Below are positions 10,047 through 19,105 of a stretch of DNA of 64,000 nt, in pieces. The translations under genes were made by a program, and so were the position numbers. Under the pieces are notes generated by a model. That model was not told where the DNA came from, ran no database searches, and was given only the letters and a program-made list of their open reading frames with translations. Source of the DNA: Rhynchopus sp. YZ270_cl-10 (taxonomy: Eukaryota; Euglenozoa; Diplonemea; Diplonemida; Diplonemidae); assembly GCA_964035575.1 (NCBI GenBank), contig OZ037919.1, forward strand, positions 992,001 to 1,056,000, written 5' to 3'. The number at the start of each line of letters is the position of its first letter. Position 1 is the stretch's first letter.

Positions 10047-11573
10047 ATCAAAAATAAAGGACGATTTGCGTCTATATCACTAGTAGTACAAAAGGCTTCG
10101 GCCGAGATTGAAACTGATAGTTAAGCCAGTAGGTCTAAAGTGATTGTCGATGCAACAAACAAAAAAAATCATTTTGTGGCCGTCCCGACGAACACACTTT
10201 TCCAACCATTTTCTTTTGTTTGGGCCTTGCCGTACTAAGAAGGGAAACCCTCTTTTTTTTTTTTTTTTAAATACTCCCTAAATCTCCCCCTAAAAGGGCC
10301 CGTACCTGAGAAATGGATACGTGGCATGTTTTTTTTTTTTGGTTGTGGAAAAAAAAACCACGTCCTTGGATCGTTCTTTATGGTTTACTTTACCTATCCG
10401 TTGGTGCTTGTGTTCTTTTTGTATTGGGGGGGAGGGGAGGGAATGTCGCTCGTGTGAAAAACAAAATAGTTCTGTAAAAAAATAAAAAAAAGAAGAAATC
10501 AAAACGTGTATGCATTTCGGTATCGGTTTTGTGGTTTCACCATTGTAATCCTAGGGTGAAACCACGAGAAAACCACGAGTCAAGTCATTTACTTCGCCGT
10601 TGTGCATTGTCATTGTTGGGAAGGGAGGGAGGGGGGGAAATTTATTAAGTTTTTTTTTTGGTGACTGCGCACATGAGCCTAGATCATCCTACCTTTGTTT
10701 TGTTTGCAATTTTTTTTTTGGAATGTATTTGGTGTTGGGGGAACGCCCATTTCTACTCCAAATAACAGTGTTGTTGTTGTTTTTTTTTGAATATTTCCGT
10801 GCCTGCGTCCCGGAGTCGTTTGCACTTTCAACTCTTTTTTTTATCTCTCTGTGTGTTTTGTTTCTCTCGCTTTTTTCTCTCCTCCTCCTTTTTCTTCTTC
10901 CTATTGTGTTTTGTGTGCACCCTCCCCCCAACTCTCCACCCCAACAATTTCTTGTAAGAAACAAAAATATAAAACATTGCCAAGAATAGAAAATTTTCCT
11001 TTTTCTTTCCCCCAAAAAAAGGCCTCCTGGAAACCCCTCAAAAATAAAATTGGAAAATTTTCATTTTTTTTTTAAACACCCCTAGTTATTCCCCGGGAAG
11101 CGAACAGCCAGACATATTCGCACACAAAAAAAGGCGTGGGTTTGTACTATTTTCCCCCCTTTCCAGCTCCTCGTTTGTTGTGGCGATATGAACCTTTTGT
11201 CATTGGGAATAGGGTAGTACGAAAGGAATATGACGAACATTCTCATTGCTGAAATATAAAAAAAGGCAAAAAAAAAAAAAAAAAAAAAAAAAATAGTGCC
11301 AATTACTGAACCCAAGGTGATAAAACCACGTAGTAGGTTCAGATCATCTTGCTTTGTAATTGCTTTTCGTCCGCCGATGAACGGTTGAGGCGTTTGCTCT
11401 TTTCAACTTTTTAAAAATATATAAAAACAACCCCCTTTTCTCTCTCTCCCCCCGACACATTGATCTAGTGATCTCAGAATTTCTTTTTTTCTTCTTCAGT
11501 TTCTTATCAAACTTTCTTATTCTTGAAGCGCTCTCTAAGGGGGAGGGGGGTCCAGCAACCCACCGCGACGTTG

Positions 11574-11726
11574 AAGTAAATGACTTTACTTGTGGTTTTA
11601 CAATGTAATTTTACTGAAAATAGTTTACTTGTGGCACACGTAAAAATGTAAGCGTACAGCTTAAACACAAGTAAAAAAAAATGACATGTAAAACCACAAG
11701 TAAAGTAATTTACTTCAACGTCGTGC
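11574..11726. repeat. Small foldback repeat (CGACGTTGAAGTAAAT ends)
   Basis: Arms of ~43 bp (11574-11617 and about 11683-11726) are near-perfect inverted copies that include TTTACTTGTGGTTTTACA. The centre repeats TTTACTTGTG. Fragments of the same family with GTGGTTT and CAAGTCATTTAC stand at about 10529-10600, 21200-21236 and 35885-35965. It reads as a MITE-like family. Confidence 0.75.
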
Positions 11727-12549
11727 ACCTCCCCGCGAGGAACCAAAAAGTGCCCTGCGTCCGGCGGTTGTTCCGTTGAGGCTTTTGCACTATCAACTCG
11801 GTTCCCCCCACACTATTTTTCTCTCTTTTTCTTTTCTAACGCATCATTCTTGGGTTGGGAGAAGGGGATAGGGGGTTTTTTTTTGCGGTTTTGGTTTTTT
11901 GTGAGACATCATTGGTTGTCTTTCTTTTGATTTTTGTTTTTCTGGAAGTGAGGATTCCCTAGTACCTTTCTTTTTTCTTTTTCTCCAGCGTTTTTGGTGA
12001 CCCCCTCTTCCCGCCTCCTCTCTTCGCAACTCTCAACCATACATTTTTCAAAAACAAAAACAAAAACAAAAACGAAGTAGAGGCAAAACCAGTCCAACAA
12101 GTTTTATCAAACGAAAAATCAAAAGCCAGTCAAAAGGGCTTTTTTTTTGCTGCATTTTGCTGCATTTTTTTTTGTAGGAATTTAAGTGCTTGCGTTCCCG
12201 CCGATGAACGGTGAAGGCGTTTTTGCATTTTCAACTTCTCTTTTTTTTTTTTAAACCCAATAACTCCCTCTTCCCTACCCTTTCGTCTCCCCCAAAAGGT
12301 AATTCCAGATGCACTCCTGCAAATTGCCTGCCCTTGATTCTATATATTTTTTTTTCTTTTGAACAGAACGAAGAAACCCGCCAAAGCATACTAATTATTC
12401 ATGTGCGAAGCAAGCAGTGTTGGTCTTACAGATTATTGGTTTTTTTTTGATGTTTTTTTTTTTTTGCATCATTTCAGATTTTTATTTTTTCGCGAAATTC
12501 AGATGTCAAACCTTCGAAAAATGGAAGTGGGACTGGTTAGGGGTCCACA

Positions 12550-12580
<31 letters not shown>

Positions 12581-12758
12581 CACCACTACACGGCGGGGTC
12601 CGCACACCCCGAGGGTCCGTAAAACGGCATGTTAGGACACTCCCTCTTTACGGAGTGTCATTACGTACCCTAGGGTACGTAATTACGGACCCTAGGGTAC
12701 GTAATTACGTACCCTAGGGTCCGTAATTACGGACCCTAGGGTACGTAATTACGGAGCC
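12550..12758. repeat. Palindromic array P2 with 27-C run (inverted copy of P1)
   Basis: Reverse complement of 979-1207: a run of 27 C (12550-12576), the CACACCCCGAGGGTCCG segment, the GACACTCC/GGAGTGTC hairpin, then GTAATTACG/ACCCTAGGGT units. With P1 it forms an inner inverted pair that encloses the discoidin-like and cyclase genes. Confidence 0.9.
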
Positions 12759-12774
12759 TCCCACACGGTGGCCC

Positions 12775-13060
12775 AGCAGACCCTTTTGGGGGTACCCCCG
12801 GGGGTACCCCCAAAAGGGGTACCCCGCAGGGTAGGGTACCACACAGGGTAGGGTCCGCGGGGGGTACCCCCTCGCGTGGGCTACCCCAGGGGGTACCCCA
12901 CAGGGTTGGGTAGGGTCCGCGCGGGGTACCCTTTGGGGGGTTTGGGGTACCCCTCAGGGTCCGCGGGGGTACCCCTCAGGGTCCGCGGGGGTACCCCATG
13001 GGGTACCCCCGCGGACCCTGGGGGGTACCCCCCGGGGTACCCCCTGCACACCCGGTGGCT
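12775..13060. repeat. GGGGTACCCC palindromic repeat block 1
   Basis: About 280 bp of irregularly spaced GGGGTACCCC or GGGTACCC palindromes joined by CAGGGT and CCGCGGG pieces; very GC-rich in an AT-rich setting. A second block lies at about 15395-15545. Both run directly into a copy of unit C that begins with CAGGGAAAGGGACTCTC. Confidence 0.85.
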
Positions 13061-13067
13061 ATTGCCT

Positions 13068-13760
13068 CCCAGGGAAAGGGACTCTCAAAAATTTTTTTTT
13101 GCCCTATATAGGCCTAATTTCGACGATTTGAGGCCATTAAAAGCAAAAATTGGCACTTTTGAGCATCTGTGGGGGTCTAAAACGTGGTTTTGCGCAGCCG
13201 ATTTTTCGTGGTTTTTTTACCAAAGACAAGTCGATTTTTGACCAATTTTTCATGAAAAATGTGAAGGAAATCGCTTAGGAACTTAGCTGTGTACGTGTTC
13301 TAGCTACTGCATACACCGCGGGGTATAACCAAAATGACCGTATTTTGGCTGAAATTTCGACTTGACAATTTTTCCTCGATTTGGTCAATCTGAGGTTTTG
13401 TTTGGGGTTTTTGGTCCATTTTATGACCAACCACGCCCGCATACGTGGGAAATTACGCGCGCAATGACGACGTCACGGCGTGGGGAGCCCTCGTAATTAC
13501 GAGGGGTGCTCCCGTGATCCTTTGAGGCCATTAAAAGCAAAATTTGGCACTTTTGAGCATCTGTGGGGGTCTAAAACGTGGTTTCGCGCCCGAAAAGTCG
13601 TGATTTTACCAAAGACGCCTCGATTTTTGACCCAAATTTTTTTTTCTTCTCGCCCAAAATCGAGCGTGGTAGGTCATAAATGGCCCAAAAAATCCAAAGT
13701 CTCAATGAGCAAATTGTGAAGAAAAAAAAATTGGTCGAAGTTTTGGTCATTTTTACCATG
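13068..13760. repeat. Two partial copies of unit C
   Basis: Segments 13068-13240 and about 13510-13640 both hold TTTGAGGCCATTAAAAGCAA, GGCACTTTTGAGCATCTGTG and GGGTCTAAAACG, the hallmarks of unit C (full copies at 15575-15830 and inverted at 721-971). They diverge after that point. The sequence between them includes a CGTAATTACGAGGGGT piece like array P. No coding evidence. Confidence 0.8.
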
Positions 13761-13972
13761 TGGCAACAAATAGAATGCAGGTATCAGTATCAGTGGGATT
13801 GTTCGTGCAGTGATGTTCTCGTACCTGGAGAGTAGGCCGAGCGAGTGCTGCAAGGTATGTTTTTAAGCCCCGGTTTTTACACCCCCCCGCTCCCCCTTTT
13901 CGCCTTTGTCCCGCTCGGATGTCAATCGAAGCATATTTTTATTGTCAAAATTGTCACTTTTACTTTTTTATC

Positions 13973-14335
13973 ATGGCATCTCGTAACCTCTACAACTCTT
14001 TTACGTCAGGGAACCGGATGAGGTGCTACTTCCGGACTGAGGAAGGGCAGTCTTTTACTTTCTTTTTTGCATGGAAGAGGTACGGAGCGGCTTCTTGTTT
14101 GTTTGTTTGATTTTTTTTGTTGTAGTCTCTACTTTTGCACTCAATTTCTCTCAACAGGTACCCGAACCGACGACCCTTCATCGTGACAGCGAAACAGTGC
14201 CGATGGAAGAGCTGGTGCAATTATTTCAAACCAGGTGGCGACCGCAAAAGTTGGGTTTTTAAACCAATTTTTCCATTAACCCACCCCATAGACCACCTCA
14301 ATTATTATGAAACTCTTAGTCAGTCACTGCTATAG
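13973..14335 (+). CDS. Possible two-exon small gene (94 aa), tentative
   Basis: Two ORF pieces become one frame if a 78-nt GT...AG segment (14080-14157) is removed. Exon 1 is 13973-14079 (MASRNLYNSF..., ending FFAWKR) and exon 2 is 14158-14335 (YPNRRPFIV..., basic, with three Trp and two Cys). The segment has a pyrimidine-rich 3' end (TTTCTCTCAACAG) as in spliceosomal introns. AGGTAC occurs at both boundaries, so the exact cut is ambiguous. I recognise no family; the product would be small and basic. The last codons run into repeat unit B1, which is a warning sign. The four firm genes in the window show no introns, so this is a hypothesis. Confidence 0.25.
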
Positions 14336-15128
14336 CCATTAGGGAGCATAGCTAGTGCAAAAAATTTGGCTTCGGGATCCGGAAAGTCTGTCCTCTGCTC
14401 TTGCGGAGGACTACAGCAGGCACAAGAAATATCGCGTTCCCCCAGAAAACCAATTTTTGTCACAGTAATTTTTGCCCAGGGCATGCTCTTGAAGCATGGC
14501 GGCTTGGTGTGAGAAGGGGCAGCGTATTGTTTTGTTCTAGATTTCAACGGTTGTTAGAACGAGTCAAGTGGATGCTTATCTAAACACTGACTTTAGAACA
14601 GACCCGAGAGATCAGATATGACTTTGAGGAAAGAACAAAGCAATGCATCTGTACCCGCACGCCAGGTTGTAGTTACTTCAGAATTTTCTTAAGTTTGCGC
14701 GAAAGAGAGCGGGGGCAACTCCTTTGTGTCATTAGTCCGCTGTGCAGCACAAAGCGAGGAACCTTAAAACACTACCTGCGTGGTGGCTGAATTCACATCC
14801 CTTAGAATTACCAGAATTCAGCCTTTGTTGAAGTAACGTACATACTTGTATGTGCGTGTCACGCTTCTCCACCCTTAAATGGGTGCACTGCTTCACTGCA
14901 GCGGGTAAGCCTCTCTCGACTAGTGCGAACTTAAGAATGTTCTGCTGCAACTTACCAAAATCGATTTTCTCACCCCAAACACCCGCAACACCCCACCTGC
15001 TACTTCGGTAGCCTGTGTTGTTGGGAGTTGGTTCTCATGTTGATCCCCAGTGACTGTCTTGCACTGCTTCTTCTGAGCCCAACACTGTTTGGCCTGTCGA
15101 CGGGGTAATAAATACGAAGACAGGGGGG
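14314..15128 (+). repeat. Repeat unit B, copy 1 (divergent)
   Basis: Starts CTTAGTCAGTCACTGC and ends near CGAAGACAGGGG, as copies at 17597-18334 and 45694-46442 do. The first ~250 nt and the last ~130 nt match those copies; the middle is different. The paired segment GTCCTCTGC...GCGGAGGAC is kept although the loop changes. Function unknown; see the findings. Confidence 0.75.
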
Positions 15129-15574
15129 CGGTGCCAACAATTTTCCGATGATGTAACGTTTATCTGATTGATTTATCGTTTGATATACCTTGTGTGTCCT
15201 TCTTCATGCACACCAAGCAACATATATTGAACGGTATTTTCAAGCGATACTTCGTTATGTCATCGGGGGGCGGACCCCGCGCGGACCCTTGACTCTGGCA
15301 CTCTGGCACTCTGGCTGTACCTGTGTACCTGTGTACCTGTGTACCTGTGTACCTGTGTACCTGTGTACCTGTGTACCTGTGTACCCCCAGTGCCAGTCAG
15401 GGTCCGCGCGGGGTACCCCGGGGGGTACCCCCGGGGGTAGTCTGGGGGGTACCCCATGGGGTACCCCTCAGATTTGGGGGGTACCCCATGGGGTACCCCA
15501 TGGGGTAGTCTGGGGGGTACCCCCTTGGGTACCCCCCGCGGACCCTACCCTAAGGGTAGGAATGGGCCACCGTG
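15129..15574. repeat. Minisatellite (GTACCTGT)n and GGGGTACCCC block 2
   Basis: After ~190 nt of ordinary AT-rich sequence, about eight tandem GTACCTGT octamers lie at 15317-15382. A GC-rich block of GGGGTACCCC palindromes follows (about 15395-15545). The octamer also appears at 15867-15902 and inverted at 636-680, always beside unit A or C. Long ORFs across this stretch reflect the repeats. Confidence 0.85.
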
Positions 15575-16545
15575 CAGGGAAAGGGACTCTCGAAAATTTT
15601 TTTTTGCCCCCGTTTAGGGCTAATTTGGACGATTTGAGGCCATTAAAAGCAAAATTTGGCACTTTTGAGCATCTGTGGGGGTCTAAAACGCAGTTTAGAG
15701 TACCACAATTTTTAGTGGGTTTTACCGAAAACAAGTCAATTTTTGGGCCGAAAAAAATTTTTTTTGACATCACAAAATTGCCCTTGGTGGGCCTATGTGT
15801 CCTCAATGCTGGGCGAAAAATGCAAATATAGCTATTTTTAACTTTCACACACAATTTTAACGGGTTTTACCTGTGTACCTGTGTATCTGTGTACCTGTGT
15901 ACAGGATATTTGTTGTGAAAGACATCTTCCACCATGCATTGAGGAGGGTAAGACAGTGGTCGCAGTTTGTACTTGATAGCATTACAACATTTAACTTCTC
16001 CACGGGGGTCTTGGGCCGTTCACTCGGTTATACCTTGACCAGCGGAAGATATTCTTGAGGCCTTTTTGGTCTCTAGAATATCCGGTATTCCCGAACGGAG
16101 GCGCACTTTGTGTGTTACTACGACCTGGCAATTTCCAGCAGTAGGTTAAGTAATCTTTCTTGTAAATTGTTGGATCATTATCTCCTCAGTGCATGAATGC
16201 CCCACGTGACTGGACACTTTTGTGTTTGTCATGTGGAGCTGTGGTTGCTTTTTTCACGACTTTTTTCCTTGTACACCAGTGTACCGTGTACCGGGGTACC
16301 TGGGCCGAAAATACACCAGTACCCAGGTGCCTGGGTGCCCAGACACACCACTGTACCCAGAATCCAGTCTCCCACCCAGAAAACCTACTCATACACCAGA
16401 AAAGTGAAAATAGCTACTCGATCAGAAAAGTCGGCTACGACCAGAAAAGTAGCTGGGAAAAGTTCAGAAAAAGCCAGAAAATTTCAACAAAACGCATTTT
16501 TAGGTTCTCGAAGACACTGGGTACTGGGTACTGGGTACTGGGTAC
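15575..16545 (+). repeat. Right arm of ~970-bp inverted repeat (unit C2, unit A2)
   Basis: Reverse complement of 1-971, with a few small indels. It holds unit C (15575-15830), the GTACCTGT octamers, unit A (core 15933-16195, bounded by CATGCATTGAGGAG and CTCCTCAGTGCATG) and the CACGTGACTGGAC flank that copies 1 and 4 of unit A also have. It runs into the heptamer satellite. Confidence 0.9.
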
Positions 16546-16878
16546 TGGGTACTGGGTACTGGGTACTGGGTACTGGGTACTGGGTACTGGGTACTGGGTA
16601 CTGGGTACTGGGTACTGGGTACTGGGTACTGGGTACTGGGTACTGGGTACTGGGTACTGGGTACTGGGTACTGGGTACTGGGTACTGGGTACTGGGTACT
16701 GGGTACTGGGTACTGGGTACTGGGTACTGGGTACTGGGTACTGGGTACTGGGTACTGGGTACTGGGTACTGGGTACTGGGTACTGGGTACTGGGTACTGG
16801 GTACTGGGTACTGGGTACTGGGTACTGGGTACTGGGTACTGGGTACTGGGTACTGGGTACTGGGTACTGGGTACTGGG
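16516..16878 (+). repeat. Heptamer satellite (ACTGGGT)n, ~52 units
   Basis: 363 bp of perfect or near-perfect ACTGGGT repeats. The same heptamer, inverted, opens the window (1-22), and two to three units occur inside the composite element near 45250. The long translated frames made only of T-G-Y-W-V-L-G or V-P-S-T-Q-Y-P are products of the array and not genes. The unit is G-rich on one strand and seven bases long, as some telomeric repeats are, but a link to telomeres is not shown. Confidence 0.95.
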
Positions 16879-17082
16879 CACCCAGAGAAAGCACCTTAAA
16901 AGCAGCGAAGGCGCAGGTTACGGGGAAGACAAGGTATGTAATTATGTTTAACTTTCAGTTACTAGTGAAGATTGAACAAAAAAATGCCGCATATTTCAAC
17001 TTGTTCGTGTTTTCAACTCGAAATAAACGCGTAATGTTCACACTATTAAATAGCTATTTTTTTACGCACCAATCATTTTGTG

Positions 17083-17246
17083 TCACCTCATGACATGAAG
17101 GAGGAAATAGAAACAAAGCATTTTGAACACACTTGCGGTTCTGGGGACGAACCGCGCTGCAGAGCCACTCCTCAGGTCGAGGTGTGTGCGTTTCACCACA
17201 ACCTCTCCCATGGGTTTTATCGTGTGATGAGTGTTACGTTTCTATT
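17083..17246 (+). repeat. Repeat unit D, copy 1
   Basis: About 165 bp that recurs in direct orientation at 24920-25090. It contains the hairpin GCGGTTC-(7 nt)-GAACCGC, kept in both copies with a changed loop, then CTGCAGAGCCACTCCTCA and GGTCGAGGT. It lies 350 bp upstream of unit B2. A 96-codon frame crosses it but is not conserved in copy 2. Confidence 0.75.
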
Positions 17247-17596
17247 TGGTTCCACAGGCGCTCGTTACCTGCTTCACATAATTCACCTCGCTTCACTCGA
17301 ACCATTTGTGCAGCAGGTCACTCTCTCGACCTGTAGCGTGGAAAAAATCTATCTTATTTCACGGCAATAAATAGCCTTTTTTATTAACCTCACCTTTCCC
17401 GACTACTACGTTTGTATACCATAACTTAATCACACCCCACATTTACACTTATACAGGATCGTGAAGTCTGAACTGCACCCGCGATTGCGATGAGAAGCTT
17501 CACCGCGGTCCGACATTCAACAACTCAAAATCTACCCGCATCAATCTATTCTGAGTTTGCGGACGAAGATCTGGGTGGAGGGGGGTGGGTACACTT

Positions 17597-18334
17597 AGTC
17601 AGTCACTGCTATAGCCATTAACCAAGGGAGCATAGCTAGTGCAAGAAATTCGACTTTGGAAACCTTCCGGAAAGTCTGTCCTCTGCTTGCGGAGGACTAG
17701 ACACAAGAAAATATTGCGTTCCCCCAGAAAACCAGTGCACAATTCACACTCCTTGTGGGTGGTCTTGTTGCCTTTTTGGTCAACAGTAATTTTGGCCCAG
17801 GCATAAGCATGACAATTTAGTGTGTATGGGGCAGGGTGTTGTTTTGTTCTGAATTCTCTTTGTTATAACATCTAAGTCAATCGCGGGTGGTGGTTTGTGT
17901 AGCGTGAGGCACTCTTTTTAACAAACTTCCTGCGGCTGCTAAAGTGTTATTTCTTCGGATTTAACAACGTACAGCGTAACATAGTGGATTAGCCTGGTCG
18001 ACACAACCTTTGATAGCTATGGGATAACCAACCCCCTTCGACCCCTCGTGGGTTCACTGAACAAGCCCTAGTGGTAGTTAAACGCGATTGACATTTACAT
18101 TCCTAAAGATGAAAGAACAAGACAACACTTCTGTACCCGCGCATCAAAATTGTGGAAAACTTTGCACCCCAAACACCCTCAACAACGCCCGCCAAAAGGC
18201 GCCCCTTGTTGCTGGGACTTGGTTCTCATTGATACACTGCACAGCAGGCATTCCTCTGAGTCCAACGCAGTTTGGCCTGTCTGCAGCGTTGCACCGAAGG
18301 TGCACGAAGACAGGGTCTGGTGGTAAATTTTGCG
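17597..18334 (+). repeat. Repeat unit B, copy 2
   Basis: Matches 45694-46442 in inverted orientation over nearly its whole length, and copy 1 at its ends. The first 130 nt fold into successive hairpins: CACT/AGTG with CTAT/ATAG inside, GACTTT/AAAGTC enclosing GGAA/TTCC, and GTCCTC/GAGGAC. No long frame is shared by the copies, so it is not obviously coding. Confidence 0.8.
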
Positions 18335-18367
18335 TCTCGCATTCCCTCAGGGAAGTTTAAAAACTCT

Positions 18368-18696
18368 TGAGCTCGGTTTGTTGTCAAAGAAATATTCCAC
18401 CATGTATTGAGGAGGGTAAGACAGTGTTCGCAGTTTGTACTTGATAGCATTACAACATTTAACTTCTCCACGGGGGTCTTGGGCCGTTCATTCGGTTATA
18501 CCTTGACTACCGGAAGATATTCTTGAGGCCTTTTTGGTCTCTAGAATATCCGGTATTCCCGAACGGAGGCACACTTTGTGTGTTACTACGACCTGGCAAT
18601 TTCCAGCAGTAGGTTAAGTAATCTTTCTTGTAAATTGTTGGATCATTATCTCCTCAGTGCATGGTGGAAGACGTCTTTGACAACTAACCGAGCTCA
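18368..18696 (+). mobile_element. Unit A, copy 3: 329-bp element with ~45-bp terminal inverted repeats
   Basis: This copy shows the ends most clearly. TGAGCTCGG...GTTGTCAAAGA...TTCCACCATG on the left is mirrored by CATGGTGGAAG...TCTTTGACAAC...CCGAGCTCA on the right. The interior is ~95% alike in all four copies (342-604, 15933-16195, 18401-18663, 45351-45612). It includes a ~18-bp stem with a T-rich loop (18510-18553; GATATTCT pairs with AGAATATC). No ORF is long enough for a transposase. Either a short inverted-repeat element or a structured RNA unit. Confidence 0.75.
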
Positions 18697-18836
18697 CGAC
18701 TTTTTTCGGTATGTAACTTGGGATAGGCCCACATGATCATGGTCTATCATGTGGTACCTGTGTACCACTCGGTTTGCTCCCAGGGCTTTTCGACCAGCAG
18801 TCACACATCCAAACAGTGATTTCCCACCTTAGACCA

Positions 18837-19105
18837 CGTAATTACGTACCCTAGGGTCCGTAATTACGGACCCTAGGGTACGTAATTACGGACCCTAGGG
18901 TCCGTAATTACGGACCCTAGGGTACGTAATTACGGACCCTAGGGTCCGTAATTACGGACCCTAGGGTACGTAATTACGGACCCTAGGGTACGTAATTACG
19001 GACCCTAGGGTCCGTAATTACGGACCCGGGTCCGCACTTGAGGGTCCGTAAAGAGGGTCCGTAAAATTTACGGACCCTCGGGTGTGTGGACCCCGCCGTG
19101 TACAC
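18837..19105 (+). repeat. Palindromic array P3
   Basis: Eight or nine ~22-bp units of GTAATTACG and ACCCTAGGGT, then GGGTCCGTAAAGAGGGTCCG and GGACCCCGCCGTGTACAC. It is the longest of three such arrays. It stands downstream of unit A3, as P1 stands beside A1 and C1, so the blocks travel together. Confidence 0.9.

Larger units (their letters stand above)
9621..12549. other. Gene-free spacer with hairpin-family motifs
   Basis: AT-rich sequence with many homopolymers and no credible ORF. It contains two adjacent F1 hairpins (9929-9990, 9997-10046), F2 motifs (9768-9805, 10660-10697), an F4 motif (10086-10158), F3 motifs (10798-10839, 11361-11412, 11749-11799, 12185-12240), a partial relative of the 11574 foldback (about 10529-10600), and the foldback itself (11574-11726). 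The rest is poly-A/T and pyrimidine-rich DNA. Confidence 0.6.

Noticed and set aside
16193-17093. Long frames of 252, 298, 148 and 136 codons over the heptamer array
   Set aside because: They consist of one seven-residue peptide repeated through (ACTGGGT)n and exist in several frames on both strands.
17083-18334. Units D and B as pieces of fragmented rRNA
   Set aside because: The hairpins are suggestive, but I could not match any universally conserved rRNA segment.
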